Shown in pieces: positions 11,549-23,054 of a stretch of DNA of 64,000 nucleotides. Position 1 is the first letter of the stretch; each line of letters opens with the position of its first letter. The position numbers and the translations under genes are program-made. Below the pieces are notes generated by a model that saw only the letters and a program-made list of their open reading frames with translations, was not told where the DNA came from and made no database searches. The stretch is taken from positions 1,946,501 through 2,010,500 of the forward strand of contig NC_059553.1 of assembly GCF_905220415.1 (NCBI RefSeq), written 5' to 3'. Origin of the DNA: Colias croceus (lineage: Eukaryota; Arthropoda; Insecta; Lepidoptera; Pieridae).

Positions 11549-12783
11549 TAGATAGGGAGGCGAGGTAGCTAAATGGCGTAATTCAACGGCGTCGTCGAGA
11601 CTTATCAAAATCGAAAGAGAAAATAATTTCGAAAAGAAAAGCTTCTATGGTAAAAACCATTTTAGCGGTGGGTTTGGCGTGTACGGATTTTCAAAAATGT
11701 AAAAAAAAAAAACAGTTACTTGGGCATTCTCGAGCGCGTCAGATATTCATACTACGTATGCCCCAAGTGCCTCTGATAACAACGGTATACTAATCTGCCG
11801 GTTTGCGTGGTGGGGCTAGGCATATAAATTCGTCAAAAATGCACAAAAAAAAAAATTTACTCGAGCGCGTCAGATTTTCGGAAGGGGTGTTAATTAGGCC
11901 CCAAGAAAGCTCCCCTTAAAAAAACTGACGATTACGGCATGACGATAAGTTACGATGAATTTTTGAAAATGCAGAAAAAAAAAGTCCTTTTGAAATACTC
12001 GAGCGCGTCAGATTTTCATAGGGGAGGTTTATCTAGGTATCCTGAAAGCATATTTTCTTAATCTGATAAAAATGTTGGTGGGTTCTCTTAATCTGACCGA
12101 AAAAGGTTTGTGGGTTTCTTTTTTTTAATCATCGTTATTTCATATCAATTTTTCTTACCACCCTCAGTTTTCGAGATATACTCAAAAAACCGGGAGTTTG
12201 AGTTTTTATGATGCTTCAAGTAAAAAAAAATTAAACTTTGGACAAAAATTAAAAGAGACCTTTTTTGTAAAATAAAATTACCTTTTTTGTTTATTTAAAC
12301 TTTTTTTTTGAAAAAGTAAAGTTCGCGACTTATATGCTGCAACGCGTTTTTCGGAAGACGAAATGGCTCCTCCAGACTTCCGGTCATGCAGAAACCGGCA
12401 GATTTTGTGTTTTTAGTAAGTTTTAGATTATATTCTTCAAAATAAAAATAAAAAAAATCGCGCTCGAGAATGCCGGGTTAACGTTTTTTTTTTTTACAAG
12501 TTCGCGACCCTATAACTCGGCGGCGTCAAGGACTTATGGTCAGATTAATTAAATTTAGTCTTAAAACACTAAAATCAACCCCCAATATCTTAATCTGACG
12601 CGCTCGAGTATTTCAGACTATCGATTTTTTTTTACTAATCTGATCGTCTATCCTAGGCGCGCGTCACTACATATAGAGCTAAATAGTGAAAAAGTTTGTT
12701 CTATTAGGTCTAAGGTATCTCTCATATCTTAAACTGCCACGCTCGAGTATTGCAGAAAATTCCCCTCTTCGCCTCCCTATCTA
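11549..12783. mobile_element. 1.2-kb TIR element with mirrored CTCGAG units
   Basis: The ends are inverted repeats TAGATAGGGAGGCGA. Inside, CTCGAGCGCGTCAGAT recurs at 11729, 11860 and 11998. Inverted or variant versions centred on CTCGAG occur at 12463, 12603 and 12742. Spacing is 131, 138, 140 and 139 bp. Each left unit carries a run of A before the motif. A degenerate unit (CGTCGAG) near 11587 would extend the left series. No open frame was found, so it is nonautonomous; the superfamily is unknown, possibly TA-inserting. Confidence 0.6.
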
Positions 12784-13656
12784 TACTTACTAACGCATTA
12801 TCACCAATACAGTTGTTCTCTCTTTCACTCTCACGCACGAGACATAATACATGTCTCACTCATGTACTTCGTAATAACAACTGCCGATTAAAATATAAAA
12901 AGAACATCCAGCCACGACGCTGAATGGTGCGTGACTAAGTGAAACTCGGGCACTTAGCTGAGTTTTTTCTTGCCAAAATAGAGAGCGGATAACGTATCTA
13001 GCTTTTTTATATATCATAGGCCGTACCTACATACATATATTTTTTAATCATAATATTTATTAATAGTTGTCAATACAAATTTCCATTTCTTAAATAATAT
13101 TTTCCCCAGTTTTTTAGCCTCGTTCAGATTTCCCTGTGTGGAAAAGAACGGTATAGTGATAATGTTTTCCCTGCAAATATTATAAATAAAAATAATTCGC
13201 AATAAGAATGTTATCTACTTTTCCATTACCCTGTCGTGGAAAAAGAATTAACTAGTGTTGATGATACTGGCTATAAAAAAAAAAAAAAAAATCTTATGCA
13301 AAATTCACAAAACCGCTTTCCATACTCGATACAAATCCGTTACATAAACACAACGCCGCAAAGAAAACAAAGCTGAAAGTTATTGTCTTTAGCCGTTGAA
13401 TAAATAAATGGATCCGTTGAAGATTTATCCCGGCTCGAGCAAATACTAAATTATTTGAACTAGTTTTTTTACAGCGATATTGTATGTTTTTCTTTAGTTA
13501 TTAAAAAGAATTTGTAAGAACTCACTACTAGCAATTGTTATGGAAGAAAAGCGCATTCTAATACAAGTGAAATTTATCACATAAATGAAGGCACTTACCT
13601 CCAACCCAAGATGAAAACTTGTTTAAAAGATATAAACAACTTTAATTTATTATTTA
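12784..13656. other. AT-rich spacer, no gene seen
   Basis: Contains an A tract near 13277-13290 but no recognisable gene or repeat end. Confidence 0.4.
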
Positions 13657-14370
13657 CTAGCTTTCCGCCCGCGGCTTCACCCGCGTTTTCAAAGAAAACC
13701 CGCTTAGTTCCAGTTCCCGTGGGATTTCCAGGATAAAACCTATCCTATGTCCTTTCTCGGGTATCAAAAGAAAGAAAGAAAGAAAGAAAGAAAATACATT
13801 TATTTGTACCGATGCACATTAATACATAAAAAATAATTAAAATTAACTTATAACTAGTTACAACGGCACAAAATGGATAATATCCACTCAGTGGTTTGAG
13901 AATCTAAGGACATTTATGACACTTAGATTCTCCACTGATTTTCAGTGGACACCACATTGACATCCTGACAGTGGCAGTGTACTTATTATGAAAAAAATAA
14001 AGAAAAAAATAAAAATAAAAGCAATAATATAATATATAATAATATAATATAGTAGATAGGAAACATATCATATATATTATAAAGAATTATTACTTACATA
14101 ACAGACAATAATACATTCTAAAAGAAGATACAATACTAATACGCGATACATCATATAATTAATAAACAACAACTACAAATAGAATTATTACCAGAGCCGT
14201 ACCGAGTCACGTGTTTGGAGCCCCGACCTCAGAACCTTATATATATATTTTATTTGCCAAAATATATATTTACCAAATTTCATACAAATTGGTTCAGTAG
14301 TTAAGGCGTGATTGAGTAACAGACAGACAGACAGACAGAGTTACTTTCGCATTTATAATATTAGTATGGA
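13657..14370 (-). mobile_element. Family A Helitron split by a LINE
   Basis: The 3' half (CTAG at 13657 to GGGTATCAAAA at 13769) and the 5' half (CCAAATTTCATACAAATTGG through TATTAGTATGGA) are collinear with intact family A copies. The intervening 13770-14261 is foreign. CAAAA occurs at both junctions and is a probable target duplication. Confidence 0.65.
13770..14261 (-). mobile_element. LINE 3' fragment with (TTTC)n tail nested in Helitron
   Basis: On the minus strand the element ends AAATGTATTTTC followed by (TTTC)6, which reads as the (GAAA)n tract at 13768-13793 on the plus strand. No coding part was recognised. The tail and direct CAAAA repeats at the junctions support target-primed insertion into a pre-existing Helitron copy. 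Confidence 0.55.
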
Positions 14371-14828
14371 TTTATTTATTTGTGAAGCAAAAGGGTAGAG
14401 CCGTAGACATGTAGGATCGTAGCCCAGTGATAGATTCGATTCTAGCATAAACTAACTTATGCTCAGTAAAAGCTGTTAAACTGTAACGCAATTCTATCTC
14501 ATTACAAAAAGAAAACATCAAATGTACGTGTTCAAGCTATTACTAAATGAATTTGAATTATTGAATTTGAAAGCACACTTACAAAAAGCAAGGAATGTTC
14601 CTTGTCTTTAATATTACGATACTTGAAAATATTTCGATATTTTAAGTGTTTAAATATACATTTAAAACGTGATTTATTCATTAAATATGTCATAGAAAAG
14701 GAGGTTGGAGGAAAAGATTCAATGTGACATCTTATTTCGTGACCCATTTCAGCCCTTGGGCTGACCGTGTCTGTAAAAGTTCTGATGATTTTTATTAATT
14801 TAAGTTAAATAGGTATTTATTTTAACTA
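14371..14828. other. AT-rich spacer, no gene seen
   Basis: Short minus-strand open frame at 14532-14747 is low-complexity and has no recognisable domain. Confidence 0.4.
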
Positions 14829-15016
14829 TCCATACTAATATTATAAATGCGAAAGTAACTCTGTCTGTCTGTCTGTCTGTTACTCAATCACGCCTAAAGT
14901 ACTGAACCAATTTGCATGAAATTTGGTATAGAGATATTTTGATACCCGAGAAAGGACATAGGCTACCTTTTTATTGCGAAATATGTACCACGGGCGAAGC
15001 CGGGGCGGATCACTAG
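14829..15016 (+). mobile_element. Lep1-like Helitron, family A
   Basis: TC at 14829, CATACTAATATTATAAATGC, (TCTG)4-5, and CCACGGGCGAAGCCGGGGC plus CTAG at 15013-15016. It is the short subtype, which lacks the GGGAACGGGAAC segment, like 135-317. Confidence 0.65.
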
Positions 15017-15242
15017 TATAATATAATAGCTTGGTTGTTACTGTAGGCAATGTGTTTTTATATAACGTCTTCTGTGCTAGTCTGGCAAGAAACAAAATTT
15101 TCTTGGTAATTTACAATGATTGGATACTTGCAATGAAAAACCATAATAGGTAATTGTCGATTATTATTATTTAAAAGGTTGGTATTTAAAATATAAAATA
15201 AAACGTTTTTCTGTCCTAAACAATGCGTCAAATTTCATAACA

Positions 15243-15400
15243 GTAAATTCAAATTCAAATTCAAATTCTAATTTCATTTATTTACAAGAATGTAGTTACA
15301 AAAAAGGTGTTGTTACAATATTAAGGCGCTAATACATTCTACCCACTATTTGGGTGTGCAAATATTTAAATGGAAATAAGTTTATTAAATTACACTACAC
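15243..15400 (-). mobile_element. LINE 3' end with (TTTGAA)n tail
   Basis: TTCAAATTCAAATTCAAATT at the left reads as a TTTGAA tandem tail on the minus strand, typical of lepidopteran LINE 3' ends. A short 3' UTR-like piece precedes it. No coding part is left. Confidence 0.45.
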
Positions 15401-16342
15401 CAACACTACACAAATTCTTCGCGTAAAGTCTCCTTCATTAAAAATTGCCATTTGTTTTAGTCAAATTTACAAAAAAAAAAAAATTCCCGCTTATTACTAA
15501 ATCATTGTCGCCCTACATTTGGATATTGGTTTATGAAGAATTTAAAGCGCGCATTTGGCCGGATATTAGGTACATCCGTTAAAGCCTGTTTCGGTTAATA
15601 TGGAACGAAGGAGTGAATTAATCAAGTACTTTAACCTATTTTTAGTGATTGGTGTGTTGGTGTATGTTTGTATGGTTGGATGAACAATGGATGCATGGAT
15701 GTAAGTGAATGTTACTGTTATAATTGCAATAATAGTTAATCAGACATGAATGAAATACAGAAATTATGGTGATTTGGAACGTAGATTGTTTTTTATCGAG
15801 GTACTACGCTAGTGAGCCAGAAAATGTAAGTTAGAAGCCAGAAGAGTATTTTAAATTTCGAGTAATAAAATAATATGTATATGTATATCTCAAAATTTCA
15901 AACCTTTGGAAACTTTAACGAATTAAAAATTGTTATTTTATGTATATTTTATTTTTACACTAATACGGTCATAAGGTACATAATATTATGTCTCTAATCG
16001 TCATCAAGACTAGTCGATAACCCAGTTTGCAAAGTCGGATAAAAGTATAATTAAGTAACTGACGCGCAGGAAGTATTTTTACCTAAAAACCTTTTAAAGT
16101 AATTAACTGAAGCTCTCCTGAAAGCCTTCAAAAATCCATTGAAACTCATATTTACTAGAAATACCCGATATCAAATCTGATCATTAGTCACGGATGCTTT
16201 TACCGGATTATCCGGGTCGATCGAACATTGCCTATCCGTGATTTGTGTAGGGTGACCATTATTGCGTGGTTTTGGGATAATAGCGGGATGAACACACATG
16301 TTACACGTGAGGTGGTGTCGTAAAATTGAGCTTTATTATTTA
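15401..16342. other. AT-rich spacer, no gene seen
   Basis: TGTAGGGTGACCATTATTG near 16246 resembles an isolated hAT-type end, but no partner was found. No gene. Confidence 0.4.
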
Positions 16343-16457
16343 CTAGTTGTTACATATTTCGCAATAAAAGGTAGCCTATGTCCTTTCTCGGGTATCAAAA
16401 TATCTCCATACCAAATTTCATGCAAATTGGTTCAGTAGTATTACTAATTAGTATGGA
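16343..16457 (-). mobile_element. Family A Helitron with internal deletion
   Basis: CTAG at 16343, then GGTAGCCTATGTCC and CAAATTGGTTCAGTAGTA pass directly into the 5' end TAATTAGTATGGA. The GC-rich tail and the TCTG block are both lost. Confidence 0.5.
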
Positions 16458-17043
16458 TTACTTATTTAGAAAAACTTGCACCTATCTAAAAGATGCATTG
16501 AGACTGACACTTCGCTTCCTGTTATCAAAGTTGATTTGAATATTATGCATTTATAATGTAGTTCAGCTAGATTTAATAAAGATAAACATTTTAGACAACT
16601 ATAAGATACATATATGTTAAAATATTATGTTAAACAATTAAGTTAATTTCAGAATCAGTATTGATTGATTCAGTAGGTTTATATACCAAAATAATTAGTA
16701 TCCATCATGCGCCTACCAAAATCACATTAAATCTAATAAACTTCAATTTCACTAATTTGTGTGTTAATTCGTTATGGATACTTCTTACAGCTTTCACAAT
16801 AATATAGCAAAAAACACTTAATATCTCACAGAAATCGAACCAATTTTTCGCACGTTTATCGTAGCACACCAAACGCCTTCGTCTACAACAACAATAATTT
16901 TTCCCGCCAACCCAATATGTATTTTTCGTTTACCTATACCATTATTCGTGTGTTTATAGAGGCCTCAACCCAAACACACATGTGGATTATTCAAATCCAG
17001 CAAGGGACAATGTTTTACAGGCACGACAAACAGTCCTGAGGGG

Positions 17044-17158
17044 CTACAATGTCTTAGCAGTATTATTACCAGTGTGAGACAGAGACAGCGCTAGACGACC
17101 ACTATAGCGCTGTCCTTTTTCCACACTGGATATAGTACTGCTTAAAGATATCGTTGTA
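17044..17158. mobile_element. Foldback MITE, about 115 bp
   Basis: CTACAATGTCTTAGCAGTAT with CCAGTGTG on the left pairs with CACACTGG and CTGCTTAAAGATATCGTTGT on the right. An inner ACAGCGCTA (17085) pairs with TAGCGCTGT (17105). The whole element folds into one interrupted hairpin. Confidence 0.55.
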
Positions 17159-17756
17159 CGGGGGATTGCGAAACTATAGTAAATATAGATGTTTGTCCAA
17201 CCCAAGTCTTGTTTAAATGGGACTTAGTGTAATCAAATATTTGTTGGGATTTTTGTTAAGGATAAATTTAATTGTGTGCTTGTTAAGATTTGTGTAGATC
17301 TGAATGTTGTGGGTTTCTGAGCCTTAAGTTTAAGGCGGTAATGTTCTTTGCAGATGTTCTCACTTCACGGAAAAATAAGCATATTTTCATCACTAGAGAG
17401 TTCTGAAACTATTTTCGTTGTACGAATTACGATACAAAAAAAACTATTTTAGTTTTATTGTTGTAATTATATTATAGTTTCTAACGGTATTCCTATGGGA
17501 ATGAATGGGAATAGTATGCGTACAAGAATGCGGCCTGAATGTACACAGGTGGCAAAATAATCAGAGCTACTAACAAAATTAATAAATACTCTTTAATTTT
17601 ATGAATTCTATCAGTTGTACGTACTCAGTAATTCCTACAAAAATCGCATTTGCCACTCCTGAATAGTGTCTCTCTCTTTGAAGGGATTTTCATGATCGGA
17701 TCACTTCCGAAGATACCCCCTACAAACGTATTACGACACGACCTCTTTATAATATA
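17159..17756. other. AT-rich spacer, no gene seen
   Basis: No coding or repeat signal recognised. Confidence 0.4.
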
Positions 17757-17875
17757 CTAGCTTTCCGCCCGCGGCTTCGCCCGCGACCTCAAACAAAAAC
17801 CGGCATAGTTTTCGTTTCCGTAGGATATCAAGGATAAAATCTATGCTATGTGCTTATCCTAGTAGCTCTCTATCT
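17757..17875 (-). mobile_element. Family A Helitron, 3' part only
   Basis: CTAG, GCGGGCGAAGCCGCGGGCGG and a diverged CGGAAACGAAAAC segment on the minus strand. The 5' half is missing. Confidence 0.5.
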
Positions 17876-18178
17876 CAATTATATATATTAAAACTTATTA
17901 ATTATTATAGTAGGACATAGATAATAACCAGAGCCCTTATTCTAAACCAAGAATTTAATTTTTAACTTATTGAAACAGTATGTAACTTTAACAAATCAGG
18001 GAAACAAGTAATGCTTAAACAACCAACGTTCAACGACATGTGCTAACTTTGTGAAGTTGGTGTACCTGCATACTGGCCATTCACACGCTGTTAAAATTGT
18101 TCTTGTAGAGTCGATGTTTACAAAATTGTGTAGAAGTTATTTTTAACTGTATGAAAGCTATTTTTCGTGTAGTAGTTA

Positions 18179-18367
18179 CTAGCTGTAATCCGAAGTTTTC
18201 CGTAGTGCTCCGCTCCTGTTGATCTTAGCGTGACGATTTCCTATAGCCTTCCTCGATAAATGGGCTATCTAACACCGAAATAATTTTTCAAATCGGACCT
18301 GCAGTTCCCAAAATTAGCGCGTTCAAACAAACAAACAAATTCTTCAGCTTTATAATATTAGTATAGA
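18179..18367 (-). mobile_element. Lep1-like Helitron, family B
   Basis: GCTGAAGAATTTGTTTG head, GAACGCGCTAAT and GATAGCCCATTTATCGAGG body, diverged GC tail, CTAG at 18179-18182. Confidence 0.55.
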
Positions 18368-18428
18368 CTATAAATATGAGCTTATAATGTGTTATAGGAA
18401 CAAATTAATGTATTTTCTTTCTTTCTAA

Positions 18429-18633
18429 TCATAAGAAGATAATACTATTATCAACGCGAAAGTTTGTAAGGATGGATTAATGTTTGTAACTCTTTCACAG
18501 GAAAATTACTAAACGGATTTTGATGATACTTGGCAGTGATGTAGCTTATGTATCAGAATTACACAAGCTATAGAAATACCTACTCAATTTGCTCGCAGAT
18601 TCTTCCGTAGGTGAAGCCGCGTGGCATAGCTAA
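18429..18633 (+). mobile_element. Degenerate Helitron-like copy
   Basis: CGCGAAAGTTTGTAAGGATGG and CTCTTTCACAGG match family C. The tail GGTGAAGCCGCGTGGCATAG ends CTAA. Middle diverged. Confidence 0.4.
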
Positions 18634-18654
18634 TATGACTATACTATTATGTAG

Positions 18655-18815
18655 AACAGATCCTTTTTCATATCCTGTATTTTCAAAGTGAAATTTTCGA
18701 GTATGGATGGATGTTTGTGTTTTACGTAAAACAACAAATCTGCATGAAATTTGGTACGGGGATACATCAAAGGTTCGATTACTCTACTTTTTACATACGC
18801 TAGGTTTTTCCGGGT
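18655..18815 (+). mobile_element. Degenerate family C fragment
   Basis: GTATGGATGGATGTTTGTG and GCATGAAATTTGGTACGGGG match the first half of family C/A. No terminal CTAG. The open frame on the opposite strand here is a shadow of the repeat. Confidence 0.35.
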
Positions 18816-18902
18816 ACGACACGAATGAATCACTTGATACAGACTTTTTCTCATTTTCTTGTAGTGTTTGAGTGAAATAGTTTTTTCTTGGTCATATTTG
18901 CT

Positions 18903-19060
18903 AAAAATAAAAGCCTTTTTAACGGATTTTAAACATGTTTTATTAACAATACTAATTAACGCAACGCGAACGTTTCGAACAGTTTATAGCGAGCATAGTC
19001 ACGGGGAAAATATGAGACTATGAATAAATGTATTCGCGTAAAACCAAACACAAGAAAATA
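18903..19060. repeat. Dispersed repeat shared with 52525-52625
   Basis: GCCTTTTTAACGGATTTTAAAC and GACTATGAATAAATGTATTCG have counterparts near 52530-52610. The first piece there is inverted (TTTAAAATCCGTTAAAAAG). Class unknown. Confidence 0.4.
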
Positions 19061-19343
19061 CCTTATTAGTTTAGAAGAATATTCCTTAATATTCCAGAAA
19101 ATATCATCTGTTTACAGAATGTACAAAGCTTTAGTATGGTAACAGGTAATAATGCATTTACATGAACGTACACAGAAAAATAACGATCTATACTAAAAAT
19201 TAATGTATGATAAAAACAAACGGTCTTTGGAAAGTTCGTAATGATTTTGGCGTCTTCCTGCTTTTATTATTATTGTTTTATCTGATGTTTCCAAGAATGA
19301 TTCGTGTTTTCCTTTCACAGCTTGTTATTAAATAAATAATAAA

Positions 19344-19523
19344 TCTATACTAATATTATAAAGCTGAAGAGTTTGTTTGTTTGTTAGTTTGTTTGTTTGA
19401 ACGCGCTAATCTCGGGAACTACGGTGTTAGATAGCCCATTTATCGAGGAAGGCTATAGGTACATCATTAAGCTAAGGCCAACAGGAGTGGAGCAGTGCGG
19501 GTGAAACCGCGGGGAACAGCTAG
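19344..19523 (+). mobile_element. Family B Helitron in left arm
   Basis: TC at 19344, GCTGAAGAGTTTG head, CTAG at 19520. It lacks the block between GGGAACTAC and GGTGTTAG that other family B copies carry. The copy in the right arm shares this deletion. Confidence 0.6.
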
Positions 19524-19901
19524 TAATTTATAAAATTCAATAAAACATTCTCTTAGTTTCCAACGTGACATTTTTTAATTGAGTCAGAAAAATCACGTTA
19601 CAGATTATTATCTCGAAAGTTAATAAAGATAGATTGATGATGGATGTTTGCATTTCTTTTTAATAAAATAAAAATTCTATAGTATTGAACCTGCGTCCTT
19701 TCTCTTATCTGTCGCCTGACCTTTCAGCCATCCACGATCACCTCAGCAATTTTTTTTGCTCTTTCGGTTTATCGTGCCTAAGGGGTACCCCATGATTGAT
19801 GTTGTTCCTCTTTCCCACAAAACTATAAAACCTATTTACCTATTAGTACTGTGTAAAATATATTATGGAATAACATGAAATATTATTGGTTTTATTTTTA
19901 A

Positions 19902-20145
19902 CTAGCTTTCCACCCGCAGCTTCACCCGCGCAGTCAAAGAAAAACCCGCATAGTTCCCGTTCCCGTGGGATTTCCAGGATAAAACCTATCCTATTTCCCG
20001 ATGTAAAAAGTAGCCTATGTCCTTTCTCGGGTATCAAAATATCTCTATATACCAAATTTCATGCAAATTGGTTCAGTAGTTAAGCCGTAATTGAGTAACA
20101 GACAGCCAGTCAGAGTTACTTTCGCATTTATAATATTAGTATGGA
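19902..20145 (-). mobile_element. Family A Helitron in left arm
   Basis: Long subtype of family A, with GGAAATAGGATAGG and GGGAACGGGAACTATGCGGG segments. CTAG at 19902, 5' TC at about 20145. Confidence 0.6.
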
Positions 20146-20467
20146 TAAGGTTATTTCTGAAAAACCTGTTTACAAGGGTGCTGATACGATTTTTTTACAT
20201 TTGATTCTAAATATTATTCCACATAAAGGCATTATCCAAATATTAAGTTACGAAAAATAAGAAACGCAATGTTCTCTTAAGCTTACGTGATATTATGGTA
20301 CTTAGATTTTATTCTGTTTTTCTTGCTAGTCATCTCAGATAATGTTATTTCAGATATTATTATGTTAGTGAATATCCAATGCCTAAAAGGTATTTCATTA
20401 CAGATACACGTATACCAGGACAGATATATATATTTACTGAATATAATATACCTACATTACAAACACT

Positions 20468-20528
20468 TTTATGATGCCCGTGTCCCAGCAGTGAGAACGT
20501 AGATGGGCTGATGATGATGATGATGATT
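20468..20528 (+). mobile_element. RTE-like LINE 3' tail
   Basis: GCCCGTGTCCCAGCAGTG and ATGGGCTGATGATGATGATG are the usual last bases of lepidopteran RTE-like LINEs ending in (TGA)n. Coding part absent. Confidence 0.55.
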
Positions 20529-20655
20529 ATTACATTACAAAAGACAATAATTTATAGAATTCTAGATGGATTAATTTGTATTTAATTTTGTAAAATATAA
20601 GGTAACTATACCTACAACCTTTACCTGTATAAGTGTGAAACATCAATAGAATTAT

Positions 20656-20700
20656 TTAACCCATTGAGCCCCAAGCGGCCCGATCGGTCCACGTCACAAT
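20656..20700 (+). mobile_element. Possible piggyBac-like end
   Basis: TTAA followed by CCCATTGAGCCCCAAGCGG resembles piggyBac-type termini inserted at TTAA. No matching GGG-TTAA end was found downstream, so this may be chance or a truncated MITE. Confidence 0.25.
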
Positions 20701-22076
20701 AGATTTTCTATTGCTAAGTTATTAAATATATATATATCAATGAATAACACATTGTAGCACCTTTTTAGCACGATAGCGCACAATAATTTAAACAGTAAAA
20801 AATGTTATCAAATTTCATTGAAAATGCATTTCAACAAAACCATGGTTTTGCTATGAAAAATCGCAACAAACGTCCAAAAGAGTACTTTCACCTAAATCTG
20901 TCCAAAACAATGCGTAAATAGACAAATTCGTGACTTTGTACTGACGTAGATAAACAAATTTCAGCTCGGGATCGTTAAAGGGTGCTAAAATAAGATTTAT
21001 TCGACCATCGGTGACGGGGAAGCGCCATGATGTATGGACATACGTTCTGTCGCACGGATATATAGTACTGGAAACGATAAATTAAAAAAAATGGATAGAT
21101 AGAGAGAGAGATAGCGATTTGTTTAAACAGGCTTAGTAACAATATGTATAATATGATAAAGGAAGTAAGCAGTTTGATTGGAATTCATAAATAATATACA
21201 ATGAAACTGGTTTTTGAAATTTATTCGACAGCTGTAAACTACATATGTCTATAAAGGCTACGATATTTCAGTTAATCAGATAAGCTTATAAAAGTGAAGA
21301 GAAATTTGAGGGCGTGAAAAAAATTACTAAGCTAATTTGGTGTCGTAAATGTTAAAGTTGTGTCACTCTTTCATGTTATTAGTTCTCTAAAATATTCGTT
21401 AAGCTTTCGAATGTATGAATTGAAACGCAAACTGTGGCTTAATTTATAGAGTAGGGAAATATTAACGAAACATGGTTGTTCCTTGATTGCATGTTATATT
21501 ATGTAAGGAAAGGCGAAAAACAAGTAAAATCTAGCAAATTTATATCTACGTTGAAGTCTAACTTGTTGGAGACAGCATCGGATAGATTTATATATTTTCC
21601 ATTGTTTTAATTGTGCTCTTAAATTATTGTGATGTATGGACTTCAGATACTAATAAATATATCGGAGGTTCATAAAATATTAACTCTTTGTTACACCAAT
21701 ATTTAAAAACTTTTTACAATATTTGCTTTTAGTTCATGTAATATGTTTTTAATACTGACTCGCAGATTTTAGAAATATTATTTGAACAAACAGCCAACGT
21801 CAAGACAGACAGCCTAGTATTCACAAAAATACCTTTTAGGCATTGGATATTCACTAACATAATAATATCTGAAATAACATTATCTGAGATGACTAGCAAG
21901 AAAAACAGAATAAAATCTAAGTACCATAATATCACGTAAGCTTAAGAGAACATTGCGTTTCTTATTTTTCGTAACTTAATATTTGGATAATGCCTTTATG
22001 TGGAATAATATTTAGAATCAAATGTAAAAAAATCGTATCAGCACCCTTGTAAACAGGTTTTTCAGAAATAACCTTA

Positions 22077-22320
22077 TCCATACTAATATTATAAATGCGA
22101 AAGTAACTCTGACTGGCTGTCTGTTACTCAATTACGGCTTAACTACTGAACCAATTTGCATGAAATTTGGTATATAGAGATATTTTGATACCCGAGAAAG
22201 GACATAGGCTACTTTTTACATCGGGAAATAGGATAGGTTTTATCCTGGAAATCCCACGGGAACGGGAACTATGCGGGTTTTTCTTTGACTGCGCGGGCGA
22301 AGCTGCGGGTGGAAAGCTAG
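22077..22320 (+). mobile_element. Family A Helitron in right arm
   Basis: Inverted counterpart of 19902-20145 with TC at 22077 and CTAG at 22317-22320. Confidence 0.6.
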
Positions 22321-22693
22321 TTAAAAATAAAACCAATAATATTTCATGTTATTCTATAATATATTTTACACAGTACTAATAGGTAAATAGGTTTTATAGT
22401 TTTGTGGAAAAGAGGAACAACATCAATCATGGGGTACCCCTTAGGCACGATAAACCGAAAGAGCAAAAAAATTGCTGAGGTGATCGTGGATGGCTGAAAG
22501 GTGGCGACAGATAAGAGAAAGGACGCAGGTTCAATACTATAGAATTTTTATTTTATTAAAAAGAAATGTAAACATCCATCATCGGTCTATCTTTATAAAC
22601 TTTCGAGATAATATCTAACAGTCGCGATTTTTCTGATGCAATTAAAAATGTCACGTTAGAAACTAGAGAATATTTTATTGTATTTTATAAATT

Positions 22694-22874
22694 ACTAGTT
22701 CTGTTACTGTTCCCCGCGGTTTCACCCGCATTGCTCCACTCCTGTTGGCCTTAGCGTGATGATGTGCCTATAGACTTCCTCGATAAATGGGCTATCTAAC
22801 ACCGTAGTTCCCGAGATTAGCGCGTTCAAACAAACAAACTAACAAACTCTTCAGCTTTATAATATTAGTATAGA
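22694..22874 (-). mobile_element. Family B Helitron in right arm
   Basis: Inverted counterpart of 19344-19523. A short ACAG-type duplication next to its CTAG distinguishes it from the left copy. Confidence 0.6.
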
Positions 22875-23054
22875 TTTATTATTTATTTAATAACAAGCTG
22901 TGAAAGGAAAACACGAACCATTCTTGGAAACATCAGATAAAACAATAATAATAAAAGCAGGAAGACGCCAAAATCATTACGAACTTTCCAAAGACCGTTT
23001 GTTTTTATCATACATTAATTTTTAGTATAGATCGTTATTTTTCTGTGTACGTTC

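Larger units (their letters stand above)
19132..20395 (+). repeat. Large inverted duplication, left arm
   Basis: This 1264-bp arm is repeated in inverted orientation at 21827-23090, also 1264 bp. By eye identity is high, roughly 95% or more, with a few small indels (4 bp and 8 bp near the outer end). Both arms share private features: a family B copy lacking the TCCGATTTGAAAAAT segment, a family A copy with an ACAGACAGCCAGTCAGAG head, and GTCCTTTCTCTTATCTGTCG. So this is one duplication event, not independent insertions. Confidence 0.85.
20396..21826. other. Spacer between inverted arms
   Basis: About 1.43 kb of unique sequence separates the arms. It holds an RTE-like tail, a possible piggyBac-type end and no gene. 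An 11-12-bp GATAGAGAGAGAGATAG low-complexity patch lies near 21095. Confidence 0.6.

Noticed and set aside
20656..21080. Complete piggyBac-type MITE
   Set aside because: Only a TTAA-CCC end is visible and no inverted GGG-TTAA partner was found.
19843..22379. Paired 65-74-codon frames in both arms
   Set aside because: They are translations of a Helitron-like repeat and flank, duplicated by the inverted repeat. The mirrored pairs reflect DNA duplication, not conserved proteins.
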